From assembly GCF_000374345.1 (NCBI RefSeq), contig NZ_KB894001.1, positions 1-46,066 of the forward strand: DNA of 46,066 nt. The letters run 5' to 3'. The notes under the pieces are model-generated. The model searched no databases and was not told where the DNA came from. It saw nothing but the letters and a program-made list of their open reading frames with translations. Numbering within the stretch: the first letter of the stretch is position 1; the number at the start of each line of letters is the position of its first letter. Shown in pieces: positions 32,532-41,108 of the stretch. Both the position numbers and the translations under genes were made by a program. This stretch comes from Heyndrickxia acidiproducens DSM 23148. Lineage in GTDB: Bacteria; Bacillota; Bacilli; Bacillales; Bacillaceae_C.

Positions 32532-33950
32532 ATGGCTGATATCAATTGGATGGACGAAGCCGTAAAAAGAAAAGATCAGTTGATCAAAGATTTGCAAGGG
32601 CTGTTAAAAATCAAAAGCATATGCGATGAGGAACACGCCTCAGATGAAGCACCGCTTGGCCCGGGTGTGAAAGCCGCATTGCAATATATGCTTGATTTGG
32701 GCAGTAAAGACGGATTCACAGCGAAAAATGCCGGCAATCTGGCAGGACATCTTGAAATGGGGGCGGGGAAAGAGATACTCGGGATTCTCGGCCATGTTGA
32801 TGTCGTTCCGGAAGGCGATGGCTGGAGTGTCGATCCGTACAGCGGCATTGTAAAAGACGGAAAAATTTATGCCCGCGGGTCAAGTGATGACAAGGGGCCG
32901 ACAATGGCAGCCTACTATGGCATGAAAATCGTCAAAGAACTTGGTCTGCCTTTGAATAAAAAGGTGCGCCTGATCGTCGGCACAGACGAAGAAAGTGACT
33001 GGAGATGCATGGATTATTATTTTAAACATGAGGAAATGCCGGCCATCGGTTTTTCACCGGATGCCGATTTCCCAATCATTTATGCAGAAAAAGGGATTGC
33101 CGATTTTGACATCATTCAGGCACCGCAAACAACAGCTGGGAACGAAGCGGCAAAGGCTGATGTTCTTTCCTTCCAGTCAGGGCGCAGATACAATATGGTA
33201 CCGGATTTTGCCCAGGCCTCTCTCTGCATTCACGGCGAGCAGACTGAATTTTTACAGAAATTCCATGATTTCCAAAAAGAAACAGGATTGAACGGGCAGG
33301 ACTATGTTGATAACGGGGAATTGGTATTGAAATTGGAAGGGGTGTCGGCACATGCTGCAGAGCCGGATAATGGGAAGAGTGCCGGGCTTTACCTTGCAAA
33401 ATTTTTAGCACAGTTTGATCTCGATGCATCCGCCAGAAAATTTATCGGTATACTGAATCAATTCTACGGGAAGTCACGCGGCGAATATTTCGGCATTCAG
33501 TATCAGGACGAGATTAGCGGTGATTTAACGATCAATGCCGGCATCATGTCGTATCATCGGGAAAAAGGCGGGCGCATAGGATTAAGTATGCGGTATCCGG
33601 TAACTTTTGATTTAGAAGCAGGAAAAACAAAAATGGAGTCGAAATTGAAAGATGACGGTTTGTTGCTTCAAAACTTTTCGGATTCAAAACCGCATCACGT
33701 CGACAAAAACGATCCATTGATCAAAACCCTTCAGAAAGTATATGAAGAACAGACCGGAGAAAAAGCGGAATTGCTGGCGATTGGCGGCGGTACATATGCG
33801 CGAGCGCTTGATAAAGGCGTCGCATTTGGCGCATTATTCCCGGGGCGCGAAGATGTGATGCACCAAAAAGATGAGTACATGTATGTGGAGGATCTGTTAA
33901 AAGCAAGCGCGCTCTATGCACAAGCCATCTATGAACTGGCAAGAAATTGA
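32532..33950 (+). CDS. pepV: Dipeptidase PepV (YtjP), M20 family
   Basis: Zinc-dependent dipeptidase/carnosinase-like enzyme releasing amino acids from dipeptides in the cytoplasm. The ATG at 32532 gives 472 residues starting MADINWMDEAVKRKDQL; GGAG is 12 nt upstream, a long spacing. M20 metal motifs: LGHVDVVPEGDGW (His ligand, about 79-91), ARGSSDDKGPTMAAYYG (bridging Asp, about 115-131) and GTDEESDW (catalytic and ligand Glu, about 150-157). LEGVSAHAAEPDNGKSAG lies in the lid domain. Directly upstream of dat, probably cotranscribed. Confidence 0.95.
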   Translation: MADINWMDEAVKRKDQLIKDLQGLLKIKSICDEEHASDEAPLGPGVKAALQYMLDLGSKDGFTAKNAGNLAGHLEMGAGKEILGILGHVDVVPEGDGWSVDPYSGIVKDGKIYARGSSDDKGPTMAAYYGMKIVKELGLPLNKKVRLIVGTDEESDWRCMDYYFKHEEMPAIGFSPDADFPIIYAEKGIADFDIIQAPQTTAGNEAAKADVLSFQSGRRYNMVPDFAQASLCIHGEQTEFLQKFHDFQKETGLNGQDYVDNGELVLKLEGVSAHAAEPDNGKSAGLYLAKFLAQFDLDASARKFIGILNQFYGKSRGEYFGIQYQDEISGDLTINAGIMSYHREKGGRIGLSMRYPVTFDLEAGKTKMESKLKDDGLLLQNFSDSKPHHVDKNDPLIKTLQKVYEEQTGEKAELLAIGGGTYARALDKGVAFGALFPGREDVMHQKDEYMYVEDLLKASALYAQAIYELARN

Positions 33951-33986
33951 TTTGATGAAAAAGGACACAGGCAAAGGAGAATCGTA

Positions 33987-34856
33987 ATGGAGAAATTGAT
34001 ATTAAATGGCAAGCTGATCGGCAGGGAGCAGGCTAGTATTGACATTGAAGACCGGGGCTACCAGTTCGGGGACGGCATTTACGAAGTCATCCGCGTGTAC
34101 GGAGGCCGGCTCTTTGCAAATGAAGCACACTTGAGGCGGCTGTATTCGAGTGCGGAAAAACTGTCTTTGGATATTCCGTATACGGCACAGGAATTAACGG
34201 AACAAATAGAGGCGCTCGTGAGGGGTAACGGGCTTGATACCGGCATTGTTTACTTGCAGTTTACGCGCGGCGCCGCCCATCGGAAACACAGCTTCCCTGA
34301 AAAAAGCGAAACGGTGTTTGTTGCCTATACAAACGAGCTCGAACGTCCGCTTCATCAGCTCGAGCATGGCATTCAAGCGGTGTTGACAGAAGACATCAGA
34401 TGGCTGAGATGCGATATCAAAAGCCTCAATCTGCTCGGTAATGTGCTGGCCAAACAAAAAGCAGCAGAAAACGGCTGCGGCGAGGCGGTCCAGCATCGCG
34501 GGGAAATCGTAACAGAAGGGTCTTCTTCAAATGTTTTTATCGTCAAAAACGGCGAATTGATTACCCATCCGCTGTCAAACCTGATTTTAAACGGGATTAC
34601 GCGGCAGGTTATTCTGGATATATGTGAAAAGCAGCAGCTTCCTGTCCGCGAAGAGACATTTACCATTCGGCAGCTGTTCGATGCAGATGAAGCCTTCATT
34701 TCAAGCACAACATCGGAAGTCATGCCTGTTGTGCAAATCAATGATCAAAAGATTGGCAGCGGAAAACCGGGGGCTGTGACGAGAAAACTCCAGGGGTATT
34801 TTAAAGAAAGAATGGATCAACTTACAAAAGCGATCACAACGGGCCCGGCAGAATAA
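33987..34856 (+). CDS. dat: D-amino acid (D-alanine) aminotransferase
   Basis: PLP-dependent fold-type IV transaminase interconverting D-alanine and D-glutamate, supplying D-Glu for peptidoglycan. The 289-residue protein carries EDRGYQFGDGIYEV near residue 27, the catalytic lysine K145 in CDIKSLNLLGNV, and VTEGSSSNVF (about 176-185). All are as in the Bacillus sp. YM-1 enzyme. CAAAGGAGAATCGT precedes the ATG, 36 nt after pepV. The pepV-dat pairing is common in Bacillus-group genomes. Confidence 0.96.
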   Translation: MEKLILNGKLIGREQASIDIEDRGYQFGDGIYEVIRVYGGRLFANEAHLRRLYSSAEKLSLDIPYTAQELTEQIEALVRGNGLDTGIVYLQFTRGAAHRKHSFPEKSETVFVAYTNELERPLHQLEHGIQAVLTEDIRWLRCDIKSLNLLGNVLAKQKAAENGCGEAVQHRGEIVTEGSSSNVFIVKNGELITHPLSNLILNGITRQVILDICEKQQLPVREETFTIRQLFDADEAFISSTTSEVMPVVQINDQKIGSGKPGAVTRKLQGYFKERMDQLTKAITTGPAE

Positions 34857-34862
34857 CAAAAA

Positions 34863-34888
34863 GGCCCGGCACAGGATTGTGCAGGGCC
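34863..34888. terminator. Hairpin after dat
   Basis: GGCCCGGCAC / GTGCAGGGCC (one mismatch), 6-nt loop, 6 nt past the dat stop; no T-run. It lies between convergent genes. Confidence 0.45.
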
Positions 34889-34892
34889 GTCC

Positions 34893-35057
34893 CTAATGGG
34901 GCTGCTGCGCATCTTTTACAACCCGGGTGAATTCGGATTGATGCGCCAAAATGATCTGGTGAAGAAAAGGTTTTTTTAATTCACAGTAGCCGCTTCTGTA
35001 AATATGGATGATTTCACAAACTTCCCCTTTGTATAGTACATGGTCTCCGACTCTCAC
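34893..35057 (-). CDS. Small conserved Bacillus protein, SH3-like (54 residues)
   Basis: A GTG at 35057 lies 8 nt after AAGGAGGG and opens a 54-residue frame ending at 34893. The product begins MRVGDHVLYKGEVCEIIHIY and continues RSGYCELKK. The VGDHVLYKGEVCEI pattern is that of a small KOW/SH3-like beta barrel found in many Bacillus genomes beside this locus; I recall no functional name. The ideal ribosome site and conserved-looking fold make it a real gene. Divergent from ytlP and convergent with dat. Confidence 0.75.
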   Translation of the reverse strand: MRVGDHVLYKGEVCEIIHIYRSGYCELKKPFLHQIILAHQSEFTRVVKDAQQPH

Positions 35058-35213
35058 AAATGTCCCTCCTTAACTTTTTTATATACCCCATTCTCATGAA
35101 AAAGAAAACTTCTTTGCTTAAAATATGGAAAAATATTTCGAAGTATGTCATATTCGGAAAGATTTTTGTTAAAATAATAGATAATATGTCATTTTAGGAT
35201 AGGGGGCGGATCA

Positions 35214-35786
35214 ATGGCGGACCATTATTTTTATGCCGTATACCTGGAAGCCCCGGTAAAAGATGAACTGCAGGAGATCATGCCGGGCTTGAAAAAAACG
35301 CTGCCGTTCACAAAATGGGTACACCGGGATGATTGGCATATTACCCTTGCCTTTTTAGGCGCAGCGGACGAAGGGCAATTGGCAAAAACCAACCGGGCGA
35401 TTGTGGAAGGAACAGAAAATTACCCATGCTTTTCTTTAACCCTTGACCGCCTTGGCACATTTGGCAAAAAAACAGAGCCCCGTATTTTTTGGGCAGGGAC
35501 AGCGCGGTCGGAACCGCTCCTGGCCTTACAAAAGAAGATATACCGCCACTGCATGAATGCAGGTTTCCAATTAGACAAAAAGCCTTTTAATCCGCATATC
35601 ACGCTCGCCAGAAAATGGCGCGGCAATGATCCTTTCCATACAACAGCGCTGGAAAATATAATCAAAACGCCGGTGTCATTTCCGGTAACCCGGATTGTGC
35701 TGTACCGGACCTATCCGGATCGGACGCCAAAGTATGAAATTCAAAGATCTTTTTATTTAAAAGGCGCGGAAGGCAAAAAATTTTAA
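35214..35786 (+). CDS. thpR: RNA 2',3'-cyclic phosphodiesterase (ThpR/LigT family, YtlP)
   Basis: 2H phosphoesterase that opens 2',3'-cyclic phosphates at RNA ends. The 190-residue protein has both HxT motifs, WHITLAFLG (about 42-50) and PHITLARKW (about 128-136). AGGGGGCGG precedes the ATG by 4-6 nt. The next gene starts 13 nt later, indicating an operon with ytlQ. The B. subtilis counterpart is YtlP. Confidence 0.92.
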   Translation: MADHYFYAVYLEAPVKDELQEIMPGLKKTLPFTKWVHRDDWHITLAFLGAADEGQLAKTNRAIVEGTENYPCFSLTLDRLGTFGKKTEPRIFWAGTARSEPLLALQKKIYRHCMNAGFQLDKKPFNPHITLARKWRGNDPFHTTALENIIKTPVSFPVTRIVLYRTYPDRTPKYEIQRSFYLKGAEGKKF

Positions 35787-35799
35787 TAAGGGATAAGAT

Positions 35800-36771
35800 A
35801 TGGGACAGTTGTTGAAAATTCAAGACTATGTATCGCGTTATGAAATGGATTTAATCCGCTATACCAACCAGTTTGTCCGCCTGAAAAAGCAGAAGTGGCA
35901 GAAATTCCGGGAGAATTGGAAGATTGAGCAGGAATTCGGCCCGGCGGCGCTTTTGCCAAATGAACCGGACGCCGGTGATGAAGCGCCTGCCCCCGTGCTG
36001 GAACGTGTCAAACACTGGTTTAAAAAACATAATGATGAGCGGGAAGAAGTGCCGGAGATACCGGCAGCACAGCCGCACACGATTCAATTTTCGCCGCAGC
36101 TGGCTTATTTTCCGGAAACAGAAGCACAACTGAAACAATTGTTTTTGGACCAGTTATTCCGTTTTCAGCTGAAATGGGCAAGTTCCACATTGCTGGAGGA
36201 AGCAGACATCCCGGCTTCTTACTATTTTGACGCAAACTTAAAATATTTTTTGCAGAGATTTCCGGATACTTTTTTATTGATGTATAAACCGGTATTCACT
36301 TTAAAGAAAACTGTAATGGAAATGGAGACCCTTTTCATTACGCCGACAGCCGTGTGGTGCCTGAAGTTTTTGGAAGATCGAAAGGATGCGGTTTTCCTGG
36401 GTTCAAAAGCGCATTTTTGGAGCAAACGGACGGAAAAAGGCGAAAAAAAAATCTTGAGCCCGATGATCGCGCTCGACCGGACGGAAAACATTATCCGCCA
36501 GATTTTGAAGAAACATGGGGTGGCATTCCCGGTTGAAAAAGGGCTGATTTGCCGCAATGGCTATATTGATTACCCTGACGCGCCAGTTGGTTTGCATGTG
36601 CTTGACAAACGGGCTTATCCGGAATGGTTCCACAGCCAGCGCCAGTTACGGTCACCGGTCAAGTATATGCAGTTGAAGGCGGCACAGCTGTTCATGAATG
36701 AGTGTTTGTCAGCAGGCGCAATCCATAAAACAGGGGAACATGATGAAGAACCGCAACGGGACGGAGAATGA
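35800..36771 (+). CDS. ytlQ: YtlQ-like protein with NERD-type core
   Basis: 323-residue cytoplasmic protein of unknown function. A charged N-terminal region (residues 1-100, rich in Lys, Trp and Glu) precedes a mixed alpha/beta core. The section from LFITPTAVWCLKFLE (about 171) through MIALDRTENIIRQILKKHG to GLICRNGYIDYPDAP recalls nuclease-related (NERD) domains, where it would hold the nuclease-fold strands. The catalytic residues are not clearly recognisable, so activity is open. Matches B. subtilis YtlQ by position after ytlP. Weak ribosome site (AAGGGATAAGAT). Confidence 0.75.
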   Translation: MGQLLKIQDYVSRYEMDLIRYTNQFVRLKKQKWQKFRENWKIEQEFGPAALLPNEPDAGDEAPAPVLERVKHWFKKHNDEREEVPEIPAAQPHTIQFSPQLAYFPETEAQLKQLFLDQLFRFQLKWASSTLLEEADIPASYYFDANLKYFLQRFPDTFLLMYKPVFTLKKTVMEMETLFITPTAVWCLKFLEDRKDAVFLGSKAHFWSKRTEKGEKKILSPMIALDRTENIIRQILKKHGVAFPVEKGLICRNGYIDYPDAPVGLHVLDKRAYPEWFHSQRQLRSPVKYMQLKAAQLFMNECLSAGAIHKTGEHDEEPQRDGE

Positions 36772-36908
36772 GCCGGTAATGGACTTAATCCGGCAGCAGA
36801 ACCATTCCCCCGTCGGATTGAAAGTCTGCCCGGGCAATTGGCGTTTACCGGAACCCGGTCGTACGCCTGTCAATATTCGCCGTATGACCCCAGGATAATA
36901 ATTTCAAC

Positions 36909-36995
36909 TTGACGAAAAAAGTCTAAAAGAGATAAAATTTACAGAAGGTGGCTATTGTAGAATTATTATTGCCAATAGCTGTCTTTTTTTATTTC
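36909..36995 (+). promoter_or_regulatory. Promoter immediately followed by a terminator-like hairpin
   Basis: TTGACG (36909-36914), 18 nt, TAAAAT (36933-36938). The expected start is near 36945. Directly after comes GGCTATTG, a 15-nt loop and CAATAGCTG, followed by a T-run (36983-36989). The hairpin could end the ytlPQ transcript or attenuate ytmP, whose ATG lies 150 nt further on. No tRNA-type or riboswitch motif recognised in 36996-37147. Confidence 0.45.
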
Positions 36996-37147
36996 AGGTC
37001 TAAAATAAATCAATTTCAATCAAAGCCGGGAACAGGGTAGAAATGAGAGAGAAGTCAAAAATTCACGGAATCCTTAATGAATGTGGTCCTGTTTTACACT
37101 GCAGTTTCACGGACATGAGGTTGACTTACTTAATTTGAAGGTGAACA

Positions 37148-37939
37148 ATGTTGGAAGATATATTAGGAAAAGGCTGGGAGATCACCCCGGCCGGTGGGGC
37201 AACAGGAGAAGCCTTCTATGCCAGGTATCAAGAACAGACGCTTTTTTTAAAGCGAAATTCTTCGCCTTTTTTGGCAGTTTTATCCGCAGAAGGATTTGTC
37301 CCAAAGTTGGTTTGGACAAGGCGGATGGAAAATGGCGATACGATCACCGCACAGCAATGGGTGCAGGGAAGGGAACTGAAACCGTTTGAAATGGAAGAAC
37401 AGCGTGTTGCCAGGCTGCTGAAAAAAATCCATGATTCAAAGCCGCTTTTGAGTATGCTGCAAAGACTCGGAATGGCGCCGATGAAGCCGGATGGCATGCT
37501 TACCAATTTAAAACGGCAGATGGATGAAGCATTGCTGGAACTGTCCTGTGTGCGGTCGTCGATTCAGTTTCTTGAAGCGGAAAAATACAATGTTGAATCA
37601 GATGAATTTGTCGTCTGCCATGGGGACATTAACCATAATAACTGGCTGCTGTCCGATGAGAACGAACTGTTTTTGATCGACTGGGACGGCCCCTTAATTG
37701 GGGATCCGGCACTGGATATCGGTATGCTGCTGTATTCTTATATTTCACCCGAAAACTGGGAAAGCTGGCTTAGGCAATACGGCACAGAATTGACGGAGGA
37801 TTTGTTCTTAAGAATGAAATGGCATGTTATGTTCCAGTCAATTGCCATGATCCAATGGCATAAAGAGAAGGAACGCCTGGATGAAATGCAGGACTGGCTG
37901 CAATTTCTGCATACGGTTCAGCGTACCGGGCAAAGGTAA
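37148..37939 (+). CDS. ytmP: Phosphotransferase-family kinase YtmP
   Basis: Aminoglycoside-phosphotransferase/choline-kinase fold protein, 263 residues; natural substrate unknown. The catalytic loop VVCHGDINHNNWLL (about 157-170) supplies the Asp and Asn. The metal-binding DFD-equivalent is LIDWDGPLIGDPALDIG (about 178-194). GAAGGTG precedes the ATG. In B. subtilis, ytmP also lies just before ytmQ (trmB), suggesting a link to tRNA or translation that remains unproven. Confidence 0.85.
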   Translation: MLEDILGKGWEITPAGGATGEAFYARYQEQTLFLKRNSSPFLAVLSAEGFVPKLVWTRRMENGDTITAQQWVQGRELKPFEMEEQRVARLLKKIHDSKPLLSMLQRLGMAPMKPDGMLTNLKRQMDEALLELSCVRSSIQFLEAEKYNVESDEFVVCHGDINHNNWLLSDENELFLIDWDGPLIGDPALDIGMLLYSYISPENWESWLRQYGTELTEDLFLRMKWHVMFQSIAMIQWHKEKERLDEMQDWLQFLHTVQRTGQR

Positions 37940-37984
37940 AGAAGAGAAACCGCCCGAGAGCGATTCCTCTTCTTATTTTCCTGG

Positions 37985-38260
37985 CTAATAAGCATTAAGC
38001 TGGTCAACCCATTCAGATAATTGGTTTTGGTGCGCTTCGATATGGTCATCTAAATGCTGGGCATTTTTCCCCGCCTGGCTGTACCCGTAAACATTTGTCA
38101 ACGTTTGTTTCATCTCTTCCTGGACAGCCGGATTGACAAGCAGCGATTTAACCAGTCTCTCCAATTGTTCACATTCTGAAACGGATCCGCAGCAATCAGT
38201 TTGGTGGTCATCTAAAATATCGGTTAATAAAGTCAGCTGGTCACGATGAGTGAGTGCCAA
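37985..38260 (-). CDS. ytzH: YtzH-like protein
   Basis: Soluble helical protein of unknown function. The best start is TTG 38260, 10 nt after AAGGA, giving 91 residues (B. subtilis YtzH 92) beginning MALTHRDQLTLLTDILDDHQ. The open frame to 38308 has no ribosome site. Conserved DCCGSVSECEQLERLVKSLL holds a Cys-Cys pair plus a third Cys that might bind metal. Inserted on the opposite strand between ytmP and trmB. Confidence 0.8.
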   Translation of the reverse strand: MALTHRDQLTLLTDILDDHQTDCCGSVSECEQLERLVKSLLVNPAVQEEMKQTLTNVYGYSQAGKNAQHLDDHIEAHQNQLSEWVDQLNAY

Positions 38261-38472
38261 ACGGAACACATCCTTCACTTTGAATATGCATTTGTTTTGA
38301 TTGATCATGTTTTCCGGTCTGTTTGCCGTTTCGTATGAAGGATCCCATCATTTTTTCGCCCCGTTTCATAAAGATACCGGGCTCCATTCTTTCCTTCATA
38401 CAACTATATTGTTTGATTTTCACTCGTATTTATACAAAACGAAAGAAAGCTTTTTTCATTTGAGGTGCTGAC

Positions 38473-39150
38473 ATGAGACTAAGGAATAAGCCTTGGGCAG
38501 AAGATAAATTAAAGCAATATCCCCAATATGTTGTCCAGGAGCCGGAAAAATGGCGCGGAAAATGGCAGCAACTGTTTGGAAACGACAAGCCGCTGCATAT
38601 TGAAATCGGCACGGGCAAAGGAAAGTTTATCACGGGGATGGCAAAACAAAATCCGGATATCAACTACATTGGCATTGAAAAACAGCCAAGCGTCATTGTG
38701 TCGGCTTTGGATAAATGTATTGAACAGGAACTGGATAACGTTAAGCTTTTAAATGTGGACGGCATCAGGCTTGCGGCGTTTTTTGCGAAAAACGATGTTG
38801 CCCGGATCTATTTGAATTTCTCTGATCCGTGGCCGAAAAAGCGCCATGAAAAGCGGCGCTTAACATACCGCAGCTTTTTAAAACTGTACGAAAGCATTTT
38901 AGAGGACGAAGGCGAAATCCATTTCAAAACAGACAACCAGGGTCTGTTTGAATACTCGCTGAAAAGTTTCTCGGCTTACGGGCTCCTGCTAAAATATGTA
39001 AGCCTTGACCTGCATCACAGCGATTATGAAGGCAATGTCATGACAGAATACGAAGAAAAATTTTCTTTAAAAGGCCAGCGCATTTACCGTTGTGAAGTCC
39101 AATACCGGAAGAAGCAGGCAGGAAAGCCGTGCAGCATGCCGGATAAATAA
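38473..39150 (+). CDS. trmB: tRNA (guanine-N7-)-methyltransferase TrmB
   Basis: Makes m7G46 in the variable loop of tRNA using SAM. 225 residues. SAM-binding motif I is [12 protein letters not shown] (about 42-53). [11 protein letters not shown] holds the acidic ribose contact, and the family-specific [18 protein letters not shown] segment (about 116-133) has the catalytic Asp-Pro-Trp-Pro. GAGGTGCTGAC precedes the ATG. The B. subtilis name is YtmQ. A 15-bp terminator follows. Confidence 0.97.
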   Translation: MRLRNKPWAEDKLKQYPQYVVQEPEKWRGKWQQLFGNDKPLHIEIGTGKGKFITGMAKQNPDINYIGIEKQPSVIVSALDKCIEQELDNVKLLNVDGIRLAAFFAKNDVARIYLNFSDPWPKKRHEKRRLTYRSFLKLYESILEDEGEIHFKTDNQGLFEYSLKSFSAYGLLLKYVSLDLHHSDYEGNVMTEYEEKFSLKGQRIYRCEVQYRKKQAGKPCSMPDK

Positions 39151-39172
39151 AAGAAGGGCCCGTACGTCATGG

Positions 39173-39219
39173 GCGCTTTTGCGATGCAGGATGAAAGACG
39201 CATCGCAAAAGCGCTTTTT
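39173..39219 (+). terminator. Intrinsic terminator after trmB
   Basis: Perfect 15-bp stem GCGCTTTTGCGATGC / GCATCGCAAAAGCGC, 12-nt loop, then TTTTT. Confidence 0.9.
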
Positions 39220-39300
39220 GGTTTTTGGAAAAAAGGAAAATCAAACAGAATGGCGAATAGATTAAATAGGAAGCGATTACATAATACGGGAGGGAAAGAA

Positions 39301-40140
39301 ATGGAACAGATTAAAATTGGAGATATGACGCTTTACTGGTTAAACGGCGGGGTGACGCATCTGGACGGCGGTTGTATGTTCGGCGTAGTGCCGAAGCCGC
39401 TTTGGACAAAAAAATACCCATATAATGAAAAAAACCAAATTGAACTGCGTACCGACCCGATTTTTTTTCAATGGAACGGGAAAAATATTCTGATTGAATC
39501 CGGAATCGGAAACGGGAAGCTGTCCGAAAAACAAAAACGCAATTACGGGGTGACGGAAGAGTCGCAGATCGACGCATCTTTGCAGGAGTTCGGCTTGACG
39601 CGGAATGACATTGATATCGTTTTGATGACGCATCTCCATTTCGACCATGCCTGCGGGCTCACAGTGCCAAAAGGGGATGGCTTTGTATCGGCGTTTCCAA
39701 ATGCGGTGATCTACACCTCGGAAATCGAATGGGAAGAAATGCGCCACCCGAATATCCGTTCCAAAAGCACGTACTGGAAAGAAAATTGGGAAGCGGTGCA
39801 GGATCAGGTGGAAATATTTACAGAAGAAATTACAATTGAAGGGGCGATCCGCATGATCCATACCGGCGGGCACAGCGACGGCCATGCGATTGTCACAGCC
39901 GAATCAGGCGGGGAGAAATGGGTCCATATGGCCGACCTGCTTCCGACCCATGCGCACCGCAATCCGCTTTGGGTAATGGCCTATGATGATTATCCAATGA
40001 CCTCGATTTACCAAAAACAAAAATGGATTGACAAAGCAATACAGGAAGACGCCTGGTTCATTTTCTACCACGATGCGATATACCGCGCGCTCAAATGGGA
40101 TGGGGAAGGAAATATTGTGGAAAAGGTGAAAAGGGCATAA
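39301..40140 (+). CDS. ytnP: Metallo-beta-lactamase-fold hydrolase YtnP (lactonase-like)
   Basis: Di-zinc MBL hydrolase; B. subtilis YtnP acts as a quorum-quenching lactonase on acyl-homoserine lactones. The ATG at 39301, 6-7 nt after GGGAGGGA, gives 279 residues; the upstream open frame crosses the trmB terminator. HLHFDH is at residues 111-116 (H111, H113, D115, H116). Further ligands are likely in [19 protein letters not shown] and the C-terminal FYHDAIY. Followed by a 52-bp repeat array. Confidence 0.92.
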   Translation: MEQIKIGDMTLYWLNGGVTHLDGGCMFGVVPKPLWTKKYPYNEKNQIELRTDPIFFQWNGKNILIESGIGNGKLSEKQKRNYGVTEESQIDASLQEFGLTRNDIDIVLMTHLHFDHACGLTVPKGDGFVSAFPNAVIYTSEIEWEEMRHPNIRSKSTYWKENWEAVQDQVEIFTEEITIEGAIRMIHTGGHSDGHAIVTAESGGEKWVHMADLLPTHAHRNPLWVMAYDDYPMTSIYQKQKWIDKAIQEDAWFIFYHDAIYRALKWDGEGNIVEKVKRA

Positions 40141-40149
40141 AAAACCGGA

Positions 40150-40515
40150 TCCATGAACGCTGTTTCGGGATAATTCAAGCAGCAAAATGGCGTTCATCAG
40201 GCCTATGAAAGCTACCTCAACGAAATGCAAGCGGCAAAGTAGCGTTCATCAGGCTTATGAAAGCTATTTCAACGAAAAGCAAGCGGCCAAATAGCGTTCA
40301 TTGTACTTATGAAAGCTATTTGGGCAGTATTTTTGCTTTGAAACAGTGTTCATGGGTCCGATGAACGCCACTGCAGCATAATTCAAGCAGCAAAATGGCG
40401 TTCATCAGGCCTGTGAAAGCTATCTTAACGAAATGCAAGCAACAAAATAGCATTCATCAGGCCCGTGAAAGCCATTTCAATAAAATTCAGGGCAATAAAA
40501 TGGCGTTCATCAGCC
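40150..40515. repeat. Palindromic tandem array C, seven about-52-bp units
   Basis: The element GCGTTCAT (with variants GTGTTCAT, GCATTCAT) begins at 40190, 40242, 40294, 40346, 40398, 40450 and 40503: five steps of 52 and one of 53. Each is followed by CAGGCYTATGAAAGCTA, forming a dyad (GCGTTCAT / ATGAAAGC), and then AACGAAATGCAAGCRRCAAA. The segment ATAATTCAAGCAGCAAAATG recurs 208 bp apart (40170 and 40378). The 40141-40599 gap contains no gene. Confidence 0.9.
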
Positions 40516-40599
40516 CCATGTCACCCCAACAATATTCAGCCAGCAATATGGTATGCATCCTATTCCTGCGTCCCTTAAACGCAAACGCGCTACTTGTCC

Positions 40600-40911
40600 T
40601 TAAATCGGATACACATCCAGTACGATGCCGGTTTTGGTATCGGCGATAAATTCATACTGTTTTTTTTCTCCATCTTCGGTCAGCGAAATGCCACCGCGGT
40701 AAACTTTGGATTTAAACGGGTATTTTTCATAATCTTCTTCTGTCATCTGGATCCACGAGCCGTCAATCGGGCCATTTTCTTTAAATGCTTTTTTGACTTT
40801 CGCAAGTACGCTTTCAGGGGAAGCTGTAACTGCCCGGTGTACCGCTTCATTCATCGCGTACCCCGCAGCCGCTCCAACTGCAATCCCTGTCACAAATGTT
40901 TTCCAATTCAT
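40600..40911 (-). CDS. PepSY-domain membrane-anchored protein (YtzB-like)
   Basis: 103 residues. One N-terminal hydrophobic, Gly/Ala-rich segment (FVTGIAVGAAAGYAMNEAV, residues 5-23) could anchor or export it. A PepSY-like domain follows: SVLAKVKKAFKENGPIDGSW (about 33-52) and EFIADTKTGIVLDVYP at the C terminus. PepSY domains can inhibit proteases or act at the cell surface. By position between ytnP and ytoP it fits B. subtilis YtzB. GGAAAGGAAG lies 6-7 nt before the ATG. Confidence 0.75.
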   Translation of the reverse strand: MNWKTFVTGIAVGAAAGYAMNEAVHRAVTASPESVLAKVKKAFKENGPIDGSWIQMTEEDYEKYPFKSKVYRGGISLTEDGEKKQYEFIADTKTGIVLDVYPI

Positions 40912-41108
40912 GTCTGTTCTTCCTTTCCTGTAAATCGGTTAGACTTAAAGCATTACTGTCTCTTATTATATACTTTCGGGCCCTGTCCGAAAATGAATTC
41001 ACTTACAAAATTACAAAATCAGGTGAAAATCTGGCAAGGAAACCGCCCGTTAGGTAAAATAAAACTTGTACATAAGATAAAATGCAGGAACATAAAGGAG
41101 CTAAAAGC

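Noticed and set aside
32262..32597. 111-codon minus-strand ORF in the ytzE-pepV gap
   Set aside because: A/T-rich, no ribosome site, overlaps the pepV coding start; a chance open frame.
36740..36898. 52-codon ORF beginning MMKNRNGTENEP at the ytlQ 3' end
   Set aside because: It has an AGGGGAAC ribosome-like site, but overlaps ytlQ out of frame, shows no recognisable pattern and ends just before a promoter; not enough support.
36996..37147. T-box or riboswitch leader upstream of ytmP
   Set aside because: No GGGTGGTACCGCG motif, no specifier region and no downstream terminator before ytmP.
40395..40649. 84-codon plus-strand ORF after ytnP
   Set aside because: Starts inside repeat array C and runs antisense into the PepSY gene; composition is that of the repeat.
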